A DNA stretch of 64,000 nucleotides from Aaosphaeria pasadenensis (taxonomy: Eukaryota > Ascomycota > Dothideomycetes > Pleosporales), in assembly GCA_022813625.1 (NCBI GenBank), contig JAKLMB010000003.1:1426001-1490000 (forward strand), given 5' to 3'. A program made the position numbers and the translations under genes. A model generated the notes under the pieces. The model made no database searches, had not been told where the DNA came from, and saw nothing but the letters and a program-made list of their open reading frames with translations. This document shows, piece by piece, positions 33,993-45,976 of this stretch; within the stretch, counting starts at the first letter, position 1; every line of letters begins with the position of its first letter.

Positions 33993-36900
33993 ATGTCATA
34001 CAAGGTTGAAGAACTCCTTCGACTCAGGGATTCGGTCTCTGAGTCGGCCGTCTCGATAGACAAGTTCGCCGATGAAGAGGTGATCAAGGGTACGTCCTCT
34101 CACTCTTTGGGCTCTCTCTCGCTCTCACCTCTTCCGCTCTCAACATTTCTCGCCCTCCCATCTTTATTATCACATATGGCTCTCTGTCCCTCTCTCCCTT
34201 CACTTACCGCCCTCTCATCTCTTGTCTCCTCGTATCTCGCCACCCCACCCGCCTTCACTACTGACCCCACCCGCTTGCTTGACGACTTCACGTTGCTAGG
34301 CAACTCAAGCCAATATTTTCAACCCATCTCGCACTGAGGAGACACCTCATCCGCACACTCATCATAACCATTAAATTCATCATACTTTTCGTCTCATTTC
34401 GTGACGCTTGAAAAAGGTTAACATTTGTTTCAAGAACACGTTCTCCGGCCATCTGCGTCAGCGAGCATTGTCAGCGGGCACTCTGAAAGACAACTTCGAC
34501 CATCACGCATTCCTGCAGTCGCAGCAGCGACAAACAACCCGAAGAAGCCGTCACCGTCTCCCTCCGTTAAGCGTGGCAAGGCTGAGAGACTTCTCAAAGA
34601 GCACGGCAGCCCGCCTAGCATGCGAGTCACTGCAGGCGGTCGGGTTGTTCCCAGCGATTTACAGCCCTTGAGTGTCGCGCGGTTTGGCAACAACAACATG
34701 AAACCTCATTCGGTCAGGAACGTCAGTCCGAGTAACCTCATGGGGCCACCGCATCAGCTTGATATCAACGGCCTTGCCCAGGTCGAGGTAATTGGCACAC
34801 AGGCTGTCATTCGAATCGGGGACCGCGTATATGCTCTTCCTGCCTTCACTGCCGGTGCTCCAAATACTGTTGCTGCTCCTGGGGCCTCTCTGAATCGTCC
34901 GGAAAATGAACCCAACCAACCGACTCTCGAGTCAGGAAGGGCTGTGTCTGCGACCTTGGGCTCCAACGTCCCTCTGTCTTCCAAGCCGCCAAATTCCCAA
35001 GCGCAGCCTTCTGCCGGTCATGATCTCTCGGCCCTCATTACGCAGCAATCTATGAAGAAGCAGGAGCTCAAGAATGTTCAGCAAGCCGAAGTTTGGGGAT
35101 CGGACTCCAATGGCCCCGCTTGGCGAAAAGAAATAATCTCCAAGAAGAAGAGCCTCATCTTGGAGCTTGACGTGCTGCGTAAACAAATCCTTGCGGCAGA
35201 AGAAGCATCAAAGGTAGCCGCTGCAGCAACTGCAGCTTACGTCAATACTTCCAGCCCTTCCGATACCACTACAACCTTGATACAGCCACCGTATCCGCCA
35301 CAATTCCAAGCACCTCACCAGCACTCCATGTATCCTACTATGGGCGTCCCGTTCGCATTACCAACTCCAAATCCCTATGGTCCGCTCATGATGTATCCGC
35401 CATATTCCACGCCTCAAAGCGTGATGCCTGAGCCTGCACCCTTCAACCAGAACAATCAACTGTTTGTATCCAACGAGATGTCAACTAACGGTGGCCCCGT
35501 ACCACCAGCACGTCCCCAAGGGGTGAAGTTGGCACAATCTCCTGGCTCTGCAAGTCGTCGTTCGCACGCGATCGAGATCAAACCACCCAGAGAGGAGTGC
35601 AGAAAGCCACTTGCTCGAGGCTCTGCTCTCGACCCCAAGAGTCCGACATATGAGCCAGCCCAGAACACCAGTGGAAAAATATCCGTCGCGAAGGAGTCTA
35701 CGCCTCCGACGCCATCTCCAGCAAAGCAACCTTCCTGGCGACTGAAAGATGTCCCATCATTCCGGTCTCATCGACACGAGGAAACAGCTATTTCTCAGAG
35801 GCCCAGCCTTTCCAGTATTGATACCAGCGATTTCTTCCCTACGAATACTCATGAACACTCGTCGACTAGGATCGCGCCAGACAAGGTGTCACAACAATCA
35901 TCGCGTGAAAATGTCACTGCACCGATTACCCCAGAGAAGTCGTGGCCCGTAGGTCCCTGGAACTCGCAACGCTCGAGTGGCCGATCTGTCGGAATTGGTG
36001 TAGGCCTGCAGGAAGATTTGCCGCGACTGACTTCCTGGCCCGAGGCTTTCGGAAACAAGTCTTCTGTTCCAAAAGCACCAACCGTCATGGATGCGAGGAT
36101 ATCGGGCCATCCAACAGCTAGTAACCTGAATTGGCCAACGATTGCGTCTGAACCTGTTGCCCATGCCCCGACAACTTACCAAGAGGGCTATCAGGCTGGC
36201 TTGCAACACGCAGGGCTCCCGAGTAACCGGGAATTTCTCGCCGGGCTTGTTGATGGCCTCGTTAATTATCTTATGGAAGTACGAAGTGACTTAAAGCATA
36301 CCTCGAAAGAGGTCAACGGTAGTTCTTCTATCCGATCATCGCTTCGCGGAAATCTTTCTGGGGGCACTTTGCTCGACTCTGCCACCCAATTAACTGAGAA
36401 TATTCGCACCGGAAAGCCCCAATCAGCATTATTTGTGCCTCGTGGAACGTACCCTGATATTGTGGATCCCAAAAACGCAAACGTATACGGCCATCAAGCG
36501 GCTCAACCATCTCCCCAGCAATATCAAACTGTTGAAAAGGAGGCAATATTGGGCCAGCATGCTCTCGCAATGACCAAGGTGGTCGGAACTGGACGTTCTC
36601 ACCTTGTGGGTGAGCGGTCGAGCAAAGGGTTCGGTAGCCAAGTTACCGGCAATCAATTGTCGACTCTTTCAGCGGGTGGAGCCACCCCATTCTCCACTCG
36701 CTCTTTTCCCTCGCCGAAAGATTTCAAGTTAGGAAGTGGAAGAGCAGAAGGCGGCTCACTGCGGCCAGCTGCCCGTAAACAGATATCCGGATTGGACGGG
36801 GCGGCTGATGATCTGGCCGGTCTTGTCATCGAGCCCACCACTGAAGATCATGAGGTAGAGCCAGGAGCTTCCTGCTTCGGAAACTCTTCGAACAAAGGCA

Positions 36901-37223
36901 AACAGAAGGTGTCCTCTTCTCCAAGCAAGCCCAAGCCGGGCCATGTCACTGGCAACGAGGATTCGTCCCCCGCCAATGCATCTGGAAACACGAGGAAGTC
37001 TGGGGAACATTCTCCCGCCAAGGCGAAACTTGAGCACGTCACGAACAAACTTCGACGGCCCAGGAAGGACGATGCCCGTATGGCCCCCGACGATGACAAG
37101 CAGAAGCGTACAGCTAGGTGGCGAACCCGGTTCCAGCAGATCAGAGCCAGTGAGCGTCAAGACATGGACAAATACATGGCTGAGAACCCGCCAAAGAAGT
37201 CCGGAGATTCCACACGTCGTTAA
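33993..37223 (+). CDS. Large disordered protein with an N-terminal canonical eIF4E-binding motif (EAP1/4E-T-like)
   Basis: Exons 33993-34089 and 34435-37223 with a 345-nt intron (gtacgt..caag), 961 aa. Residues 3-9 are YKVEELL, a perfect YxxxxL-hydrophobic eIF4E-binding motif, within MSYKVEELLRLRDSVSES. After that come basic Ser/Pro-rich stretches (~33-90), a short structured patch around VEVIGTQAVIRIGDRVYAL, a coiled coil (KKKSLILELDVLRKQILAA), a Pro/Gln/Met-rich prion-like segment (~300-360), a patch EGYQAGLQHAGLPSNREFLA near 600, and a basic C-terminus (RWRTRFQQIRASERQDMD). Inference: a translational repressor or decay factor that competes with eIF4G for eIF4E, like 4E-T or Eap1. I recognise no named orthologue, so the function is inferred from motif and composition only. 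Confidence 0.85.
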
Positions 37224-38103
37224 TTCTCCTTCCCTTTCCAGACTATGCGCCTTCATTTTCTCCATTCCGCACGAGATCGACGCAAAGCTTGTCTTCGCCA
37301 CTGGCAATCAACTAGCAAGGCGAGTAGTTTCCACTCTTGGGTCCGCTATATGGGGTAGAGACCGTTGGTCTTAGCAGGTCCATTATCAATCCCTTGTCTA
37401 CGATTGTATCTTCACATATGGCACTACGAAGAACAGTACTAATCACGATGCTTTTTGGCGGCGATGGCATTTCCCAAAGCACGCACCGAAGGGGTTTGGG
37501 GCATATGGATAGCTCATCGATCACCTTTTCTTCTCGGGCAATGTTTTGATATCCAATAGCAGAGCATCACACCCTTGTATTCAGAATCATTACCTGTCGG
37601 ACATTTCCAATGCAACGGGAATGGGCCAGGCTGTGGTATGGTATCGTCTACTGATTCATGTGGTCGGCGTGACGATGCATGCTTTGCTTGCTTACCCTTC
37701 TCCCCAAGCGATGGTATACTGGTGGGGATATTAGCAGTCGCGGTTGCATTTCATCAGCCCAATGGTCATATTCGTCTTGTATCATAGTAACTTTGAGTTA
37801 ATAAAGATGTATAATTTGTAACTCTGCCCGTAACATTGGTCGTGACTAGCATAAGGATTTGAGTGTGAAGAAGTAAGGATGGTATAATGGAATGAAAATG
37901 GAGAATGTGTGAAAGAGCATGGAAGTGTACAGTCGTAAAGAAAGACGTTGGTTGCTGGATCTGAAGGGATGCAGTTGGCAGGTTGGTCGGGAGCGAGCGA
38001 ACCCCGATTTGGCAGTGTTCCAGAACTTCAGGGTGATCACGAACCTTGCAGTACCGATCGATGTACAAGCAGCATTAGTTAGGTATTATTCTTGCATCCT
38101 GCG

Positions 38104-38124
38104 TCGTGCATCGTGCATCGTGCA
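38104..38124. repeat. Tandem repeat, TCGTGCA x3
   Basis: Three perfect copies of a 7-mer. Confidence 0.9.
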
Positions 38125-38583
38125 CTGGCGAGGGATGCGCCACCTGCCTCACTACTGCGGGAAGCCTAAAGGCGAGAGGACTGTAGTCCATGCTGGTCAT
38201 GCAGGTTGAGAGAGAGAGGTAGAGAAGTAGATGACTACATGAGACAAGAAGAATATGTTGCATTTACTGTAGTAACTGTGTACCTATCTACTTGTACCGA
38301 GTTCACAATCATGTCGTACTTCTCGTCGTAAATACTTGGGATGCATACAGGCAGAGAGAGAGAGAGCGCCGCTGGCCGGAGCAAAGAAACAGCGAATCTC
38401 CAGACTTGGGTTCGTTGATCAAGTAAACCGTCTATCTGTCTACCTGGAGCTGTCTCCGGGAAAAAGGGAGTCAACGTCATCGTCATAAGCTTCGGCTTCG
38501 GATCAAGATTGATTTGCAAGCAGACATTGATGATTACGGCGTAGTAGGTAAGTAAGTTGAGTGGATTCGCAATAGTTAAGTGA

Positions 38584-38597
38584 CGCGCGCGCGCGCG
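38584..38597. repeat. (CG)7 dinucleotide run
   Basis: Fourteen bases of alternating CG, uncommon in a fungal genome and able to form Z-DNA in principle. Confidence 0.9.
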
Positions 38598-39098
38598 ACG
38601 GGACGCACCGGACGGACAATTTGATAATAGGAGGTTGCGGTGGCCACGGCGTAGTTGTGTGTGTTTATTGTGGCTGTGATGGGATGGCACTCGGATGTCT
38701 TTGTATTGCTAAGAATTACTGGAATAAGCGTCAGGCAATTACTTTGTTTTTCTGGGGGTTATCTCTTTTTGGTTTTTCTGTCTTGAGGAGAGGCGAAGTA
38801 TAGCATGGCACGGTGCGGCACAGCGATGTCATCTCAGACGGACAGGATTGGGGCAGTACGGCTGGATTGATGATATGCTTGCTGGTCTGGCGAAAGGTGC
38901 AATTGTTGCCTTACAAATACAGAAAAACATGACAGTTATGTGCAATTATTCCATTCATTAACGAAGCTATTAACTATTGTTCTCATGGTCTTGTCTGGCA
39001 AAGTGACAATCAACCTCATTCTATCTGGATCAGATAAGTCGGAGTACCTGGGTAGGTATCCTCACGCTACGGAATCAGGATCAGGATCAGTAGTTGGT

Positions 39099-39126
39099 GG
39101 ATGATGGATGATGGATGATGGATGAT
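39099..39126. repeat. Tandem repeat, GGATGAT x4
   Basis: Four perfect copies of a 7-mer, just after a shorter GGATCA-type repeat (39078-39090). Confidence 0.9.
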
Positions 39127-40251
39127 AGCATAATGCTCGTAGTGGTACGAGTAGGAGTTCGGTAGTTTCTAGTATCCTATGAGATGCTTTTGAGGGGTAC
39201 TGTGTAGTACCACAGTAGAGATACTAGAGAAAAGACAAGTACCTGGTGGTTAGTAGGATGGTAGTCGTAATTGCCACCGCTAGAAACAATCAAACCTTCC
39301 ATCGGTCGTTTAACCTTCCATGTCAGCCATGCTATCTTCCACAACTCGGGCTAATAGTTAATTATTTCCTGGCGTGCCTGGGTGTAATTTACTCCGGAAT
39401 TTATGTTCATTCGGGTGGAGATTCAATGGATTCAATGGTTGTGCCCAGGCCAGCCAGACGAGTCGGGCGTGGGATTGCCTGGAGAGCCAGAACGTGTCCG
39501 ACTCCCCCCAAATCCATTCGGCGGCTTCCCCATCCAGCCATTAGCTCCTTTGCCCGTCCCCCCTCGCTCCTTCCCTTCTCTAGATAACCAACCTATTCTG
39601 TACTCTACTAAGCTGTGTACTGAATAGCTACTTACTGGTACCGACCAAATCCATTGCACTACCCGTACCTATCTTGTACCCGTCCGGTACCTATCTGTAC
39701 TCTACCAAATATCGTCCCTATTGTGCACTGAGAGGTACTCGGGCACTCGTACACCCGCCTTCTTCTGACTTCCCTTCCCGTCTACTCTTCTTCACTCTTC
39801 TCCTCTCCTCTACTCTAGACGATCACCATTCACACTTCACCCTCCTCTTTATACTCCTTCACTCCCTTGTCAATCCAATCCAATTCACCCCAATCCATAT
39901 AAACGAGTCAAAATTGAAGTCGTCCTCGTCTTCGTAGTCCTTTGTCGCTCGAAATATAGTTAGCAGCACGCACCCACCTCCCCCCCGGTCACGCAAGTAC
40001 CCCCGTCCGCAACCTCATCCGACTCCGCCTTCGCCTTCGCATTCCTTCCCAGTTACTCTGCCACTTCTGCACGCCGTTTCGAGCCTCCCGTCCTGTGCGA
40101 ACATTCTTTCTCGCTCAACTCTTTTTCCATCCATCATCTTAACCACTTCCACCACTCTCTAAACTTCTCGAGTCGACTTCATACAACTTCACCCATTCTA
40201 AACGCAGGTCTCCCCCCACACTTGACCTGACCTTCTCTCGTCCATCGGCCA

Positions 40252-40263
40252 TGGCCCACTGAT
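40252..40263 (+). promoter_or_regulatory. Four-codon upstream ORF (Met-Ala-His-stop) before the NRC-2 kinase
   Basis: The sequence is GGCCATGGCCCACTGA: an ATG in strong context (C at -1, G at +4), then GCC, CAC and TGA. It is the last ATG before the kinase start, 194 nt upstream. It acts only if the transcript begins upstream of it, which the pyrimidine-rich leader suggests but does not prove. Confidence 0.5.
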
Positions 40264-40445
40264 CCATTCGTGTATTCTGCCATCCAGCTATACACCCCCC
40301 TCCCCCCCCAACGTCCATCCTCCAACTACTATTACCAATCACTACCCCTACAACCCTACCCACCTTTGCCGCGATTGCGAACTGCGACCTCACACACTTT
40401 CACCTCTCACTTCTCCACTCCACCTAACCTCTCGACACCGTCGCC

Positions 40446-42624
40446 ATGACGCAGCTCTTCAGCTCGTCAAACTCGACGCTCACCGAGAAGCGGACTTTCT
40501 CCGGCCTGCCGCTCTCCTCCAACAAGCAGGTCGGCGGCTCCAACAGCCAGGTCTCTCAGAAGATCAAGAACTTCTTCCGCATCAACAGCTCCGGCAACAA
40601 TGACGCCAAGGACCGCAAGCACTCCGACGACGCCTCCACCTCCGGCACCCCCAAGAACGACTCCAAGTCCAGCTTCCGCCAGTCTCGATTCCTCCCTCAC
40701 ATCAGTCGCAACCGATCCCAGACCGTTGCCAGCGAGGGCAACCCCTTGGACGACGGTGTCTCCCCCACCGCCCACGCCAACCCATACTTCGTCCACCAAG
40801 GCCAGCCGGCCCTGCGACACCACAACGAAGGTAGCGTCCCTCCCTCTCCGACGGCCACTCCGCCCATCCTGACAACAAATGTCACAGCTGCTGTGAGCGG
40901 TGCCAATGACCAGGCCACCACGGCTGGAAAGGAAGAACTCGCAAGAAAGTTGCGCAGGGTGGCATCGGCCCCCAACGCACAGGGCTTGTTTGCAGCTGGC
41001 AAGAACACGGAGAGGCCCCAGACTGCTGAGCTTGGAAAGGAGCCATTGGTGCAACACGGCAACTCGTCGACACTTAGTATGGTCGAGACCTTGCCCCCCG
41101 ACCCGGACCATCTCCTTCCGCTCGACTCTACCAAGACCATACCGACTCCAGGTCAGATCCGCAACTCTGTTGCTTTCCGCAGGACATACAGCTCCAATTC
41201 GATCAAGGTTCGGAATGTGGAGGTCGGACCCGGCAGCTTTGACAAGATCAAGTTGATCGGAAAGGGCGATGTTGGAAAGGTATATCTGGTCAGAGAGAAG
41301 AAGTCAAGTCGGTTATACGCCATGAAAGGTACAACTCCGCACATCCCTTTTCCTACGACGTTCCATGGCTAACAGAATCCAGTGCTGAGCAAGAAGGAAA
41401 TGATCAAGCGTAACAAGATCAAGCGTGCTCTTGCGGAACAGGAAATCCTCGCAACAAGCAACCACCCGTTCATTGTTACCTTATACCACTCGTTTCAGTC
41501 CGAGGAACATCTCTACCTCTGCATGGAATACTGCAGTGGTGGTGAATTCTTCAGAGGTATGTTATGTTCTTTAATTATCTATGCATAATTACGTTGGTTT
41601 GCATTGCTAACATACTCAGCGTTACAAACTCGACCGAACAAGTGTGTAGATGAGGACGCAGCGAGGTTCTATGCTGCCGAAGTGACAGCTGCCCTCGAAT
41701 ATCTTCACCTCATGGGTTTCATCTACCGAGACTTGAAGCCAGAGAGTGCGTATTCGCCCGTTTTAGTTTCTTGCCAGTATTTGCAAGGCTGACCTTCGCA
41801 GATATCTTGCTTCACCAATCTGGCCATATCATGTTGTCAGACTTCGATTTGTCCAAGCAGTCCGATCCTGGAGGTCGCCCAACCATGATTGTTGGCCGCA
41901 ATGGAGCTTCATCAAGTAATCTACCCACGATCGACACGAAATCTTGTATAGCGAATTTCCGGACCAATTCGTTCGTCGGTACCGAGGAGTACATTGCCCC
42001 AGAAGTCATCAAGGGTTGTGGGCATACCAGTGCAGTTGATTGGTGGACATTAGGCATCTTGATCTACGAGATGCTTTATGGAACAACGCCGTTCAAGGGC
42101 AAGAACCGGAATGCAACCTTCGCCAACATCCTCCGCGACGAAGTTCCTTTCCCTGAAGGCTCTGGCGTGACATCGGTATCAAAGTATGTACATTTTATAC
42201 TATGACAGGCTTCGTAAGCTAACAATTTTCCAGCCTTTGCAAATCAATCGTTCGAAAACTACTCATCAAAGATGAACTTCGCCGTCTTGGATCCCGCGCA
42301 GGTGCATCTGATGTCAAGACCCATCCGTTCTTCCGCACAACGCAGTGGGCATTGCTCCGTCATTCGAAACCCCCGATCATTCCCAACCAAGGCCGCGGAA
42401 TAGAGACACCAAACTTTAGGAATGTTAAAGAGAGCCAGAGCGTAGACATAAGCGCAGCGAAGGCCAAAGGAGTCCCGCTTGATTCAGGACTCGCCACACC
42501 CATGGGTGAGGTCGCTGATCCCTTCGAAGAATTCAACAGCGTAACCCTCCACCACGATGGCGATGACCATAGCCAACCTGAAGCCGAGCATGGAATCGAA
42601 ATGCACACGAATTCTCATCGCTAG
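40446..42624 (+). CDS. nrc2: NRC-2/Fpk1-type AGC serine/threonine kinase
   Basis: Five exons: 40446-41328, 41383-41556, 41620-41745, 41802-42183, 42234-42624; 651 aa. A ~260-residue Ser/Thr-rich N-terminus precedes the kinase domain. Gly loop IGKGDVGKVYLV (~271-282), catalytic Lys in YAMKV, catalytic loop YRDLKPEN (388-395) and metal motif DFDLSKQ (408-414) with Asp for the usual Gly of DFG. The activation segment carries an insert typical of this family before FVGTEEYIAPEVIKG and VDWWTLGILIYEML. The tail has the C-terminal FEEF motif (DPFEEFNSVTL). Family knowledge: N. crassa NRC-2 and yeast Fpk1/2 control polar growth and phosphorylate lipid flippases; DFD is their hallmark, shared with plant phototropin-type kinases. 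Confidence 0.96.
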
Positions 42625-43558
42625 ACCGGTTTCACTTGCGCTGTACTTCCGTTCACTTTCTGTTTTTGTAGCATTTTGGAAAGTAGCCGCCTACTTTGGC
42701 ATCTTTTTATTCATCAGGAGGCGTTTTCGCGTTTCCCTGTCCCACTCCTTAGGCTCGGTTGACAAAGGCTTGTCTTTTTTTTTCTCATGGCATTGGCGTA
42801 CTATCTGTCTGGTCTTGCAGCATTCTCTTCATAGTTTCCCCCGCCTGCTCCTTACTAAGTTCTTCGATATGCCGCTGCTGGTCACTGAGCGGAACCTGTA
42901 AATTGCTCCTCGGCGTTTGGCATGGTCTTTTATCTGTTCATGTTGGAGAATGGACGGGGGTGGTGCCGAAGTTGTTCTCGTCTCAAGGAATCTCTTGCCC
43001 TCTTTGCAGAGTCGGGACAATGAGCAGATTTCTATATTCTCTTAGTGCAGAGACAATTATTTGAATAGAGTGCAAGAAAATACTACTTTGCGTTATGATT
43101 ATCAGATCTGCCGTACGTCAGTCCGCCCTCGAACAGGCAGTGCCAAGGAAGCTACCCGCGCTTCTGTTCAACTTTAGGCGCGTTTTCCCCGCGATCAACC
43201 AAACAGTCGGAAACGAAACCACAACATCAAAGCAATTGTTCCGTGTCCGCAAACAAGCTACATCGTACTCCATACAAGGCGAAATCTCTCGACCACTCTT
43301 CGCTCAGTCAAGGCTCTAGCCCACATAGCCATTGAGCATACAGCCTACTCCACACACGACATTGCTGTCCGCACCACGAACGAAGCTCCCACCAATTCCC
43401 CGTCCTCGAACTCATCCTACCATCGTCGTGTTCAACACCTCCCTCCACGGCCAACCGACACTACCAACCCTCACCAAACCACCAGTCAATATACACATAC
43501 ACACACATACACACAGCGACAGTCATTTCCCAGCCGCCCAACCAAAGCAGAAACAGCC
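42625..43558. other. Intergenic, NRC-2 kinase / DAD3
   Basis: The 934 nt contain the kinase 3' UTR and the DAD3 promoter and leader. The C-rich frame at 43332 overlaps the leader and is not called. Confidence 0.5.
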
Positions 43559-44004
43559 ATGGCATCATCCGACCTCTCCACATCCCAAACCCCAAGCACT
43601 TCCGCTGCCGCACCACCACCAGGAGCCACCACCGCCTCTCCAACCGAAACCCTCACACCTCTCGAGCAGGAAATCCTCGACGAATACGCCCGCCTCCTCG
43701 GGAACCTGAATAATGTACGTCCCTTCCCCCCATTCCCTCCCTCCCCATCCTTGTACAACCACCGTGACTGACGTATGGTATGTAGATGTCGACCCTCCTC
43801 GCCGAACTGAGCGCGAACCCGTCCGCCGAGATACTGGACTCATTGAGGGGCCTGGAGCGGAAGACGAGTCTCGTCTTCACGCTGCTGAAGGCGAGCGTGT
43901 ATAGCATTGTTTTGAATCAGCAGTTTGTGGAGGGCGATGGCGATGGACAGGGCGGGGAGGATGGGGAGGCGTTGGGGGAGGGGGTCAGTGGGGTGGGTTA
44001 TTAA
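43559..44004 (+). CDS. dad3: DASH complex subunit DAD3
   Basis: Exons 43559-43714 and 43786-44004, joined in phase 0 by a 71-nt intron; 124 aa. The first ~35 residues are Ser/Thr/Ala/Pro-rich. The DAD3 core is LTPLEQEILDEYARLLGNLN, then NMSTLLAEL, ILDSLRGLERKTSLVFTLLK and ASVYSIVLNQQ, two long helices as in yeast Dad3. The C-terminal ~25 residues are Gly/Asp/Glu-rich. Family knowledge: Dad3 belongs to the ten-protein DASH/Dam1 ring that couples kinetochores to microtubule plus ends and is specific to fungi. The coding part is short and GC-biased, with a GC-rich 3' part running into G-rich sequence after the stop. Confidence 0.95.
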
Positions 44005-44576
44005 GGTTCAGTTGTTTTGTTTTTGTTTGTTTTTGTTTGGGTGGTGTTGGGTGGGAGAGGGAGTTGGAGAAGAGGGGATGGGGATGGGGGAGGAGGGTGG
44101 CAGAGTGAGAGAATGGGAGGATGAGAGGATATGATACCCCGAGGTTTTTTTGCATGTGTATAGAGAGGTGGAGAGAAGAAGGACGAAGAAACTTTATATA
44201 TATATGGGACGTGGATGGTAATGGTGATGATGATATGTAATAATACTACTGATACACATAGAGAGATGTACAGATGCCGCCGCCGCTGTTTCCCCCTTTG
44301 AAAATGCGAAGGTGTTTTATTTTGGATGGGTAGGTAACGCATGCAATCGTCATCGTGGGTCTACTCCCGCCGCCGCCGCTGCCGTTGTCTATATCACATT
44401 TCCCCGTAGTCGTCCTCCATGGGTCAGTCATTTCGTCGATTGGTTAGGGAAGAGGACGATACGGTGGAAAACAACCCTCCCCATATCGTACAATCGGACT
44501 CGGATTGATTGGAAACAAAATGAACAGGTCGTGTCAGATCGCCTTCAATTACTGCTTCCGCCTTGCTCAGCTATGC
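44005..44576. other. Convergent intergenic, DAD3 / MRPS5
   Basis: The 572 nt hold G-rich sequence directly after the DAD3 stop, a TA run near 44191-44205 and a GCC-type run near 44370-44385. No gene. Confidence 0.5.
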
Positions 44577-45976
44577 TTAATGCACACTACCTCCGTAATA
44601 CACCTTCCTGACGTCGACGAGCTTCTTGCCGCGTCCACGCGCGATCTCATCGGGGAGCTTCTGGTTCACGAGGGCCTCCCAGGTGGCCTTGATGACGTTC
44701 ATCTTGTTTCGGGAGCGCGGGGTGCGGGCGGCGAGATCTTGCAGGCCAGCGGCGCGGGCCATCTCGAAGATAAGGTGCTGGCAGCGGAGACCGAAGCCTA
44801 TCATTGTTAGAAGGGTTACTTTATTTCGTGCTATGGATCTTTCTTGGGGCCTTGTGATTTCCAACGAGTGAAAGCACTAGAAAGGGGATATAATATAAAC
44901 TTACCAGGTGGTCGGGAGTACAGCAGCACCCTGGTGGCGGCCACCTTCTTCTCAAGGTCGCCATAGATGGTCCTGTTCTCGTACCGGGGAATGGCCTTCA
45001 TGTTCCTGATAGCAGACATGACGCTCTGCTTCCTGCCATCCGCAGGCTCGACCGACTTTCCCTCGCCAACGCCCAACAGTCCATTGCCGTTGCCAGCGAT
45101 GGTCAGGAAGTACATGGACCTGATCTTACCCATGCGGGTCTGGTTCACGACGCCGTGGACGACGAGCGTCTTGATCGTGAGGCCCCTCAGCTGCTTCTTG
45201 GTCCACCGCATGTACTGCAGCAATTGCTTCTCGCGCGGGTCTTCCTTCTCCTCGTTCGACAGCCTCGTCGTCTGGCGCATCATGCGGTTCTCGATCCGCG
45301 GCAGATCGGGCTGGACGATGGAGTGGCGGGGGTCCGCCATGGTCGCCATCGCCTTAGGATTCTTGGACGTGTAGATTGCTCGCGGGTCGAAGGCCGCCTG
45401 CGTCATGGCCGTCCCGACCATGTCTTCCAAATCCGCCTGCGCCTCCGCGCTCAATTCTCCCTCGGGGACCCCGTCCGGATACAACTTCGCGAGCTGCTCC
45501 ATCGCAACCTGCGTGATGGCCTCGTCACGCTCGACAGGGTTCGTGTACCGGAACGTCTTGGAACCCTGGATGTCCTTGTGCGAGAGCTTCTCTGCGTGAT
45601 CCGTCACCGGGTCCATCTCCGCGAGGTCGTCTTTGTACGGCAGCAGCCATGGGTCTGATCTCCGCTGTCCCTGCGTCAGGATGTCTCGAGTGTCAATTGC
45701 AGTTTCTGCAGCCTTGATCGCGGCGATCTGGTCCGGTGTGTATCTTTTTTCCAGCAGTGTGGTCTCGGTGGTGTCATATTTCGGGTAGGTGGCTTCGGCG
45801 GCCTTGTTGAGCAATTGGAGCTCCTCCGCCTTGATGCTCGGGTAGTGAGGACGTCTCCTGCGTGCGGGCCTTGGGGCGGTCGTCTGGAAGGATCGTTTCG
45901 CCGGTGCGGGTGCAGATTTAGGAAGACCTGTTGTGGCCTTCGAGAACAGACATCTTGCGGAGCGGCAGACACTCAT
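44577..45976 (-). CDS. mrps5: Mitochondrial ribosomal protein S5 (uS5m)
   Basis: Exons 45976-44905 and 44797-44577, 430 aa, one 107-nt intron joining SRPPG to FGLRCQ. The start ATG at 45976 gives MSVCRSARCLFSKATTGLPK, an Arg/Ser/Lys-rich, acid-free presequence; the frame upstream of it has no ATG. The S5 dsRNA-binding part is LRGLTIKTLVVHGVVNQTRM then IRSMYFLTIAGNGNGLLGVG, and the S5 C-domain runs VAATRVLLYSRPPGFGLRC to KKLVDVRKVYYGG. The ~200-residue N-terminal extension is specific to mitochondrial fungal S5. Family knowledge: S5 lines the mRNA entry of the small mitoribosomal subunit. Head to head with TRM2. Confidence 0.95.

Larger units (their letters stand above)
37224..40445. other. 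3.2-kb non-coding interval upstream of the NRC-2 kinase
   Basis: The longest gene-free stretch in the window. It holds the 3' UTR of the eIF4E-motif gene, several simple repeats listed separately, and from about 39740 to 40440 a strongly pyrimidine-rich sense strand, typical of a fungal core promoter and leader. A four-codon uORF sits at 40252. Open frames up to ~150 codons show no domain or splice logic. Confidence 0.6.

Noticed and set aside
40467..41111. 214-codon minus-strand frame opposite the NRC-2 N-terminus
   Set aside because: Gly/Val-rich antisense shadow of the Ser/Thr-rich kinase N-terminus.
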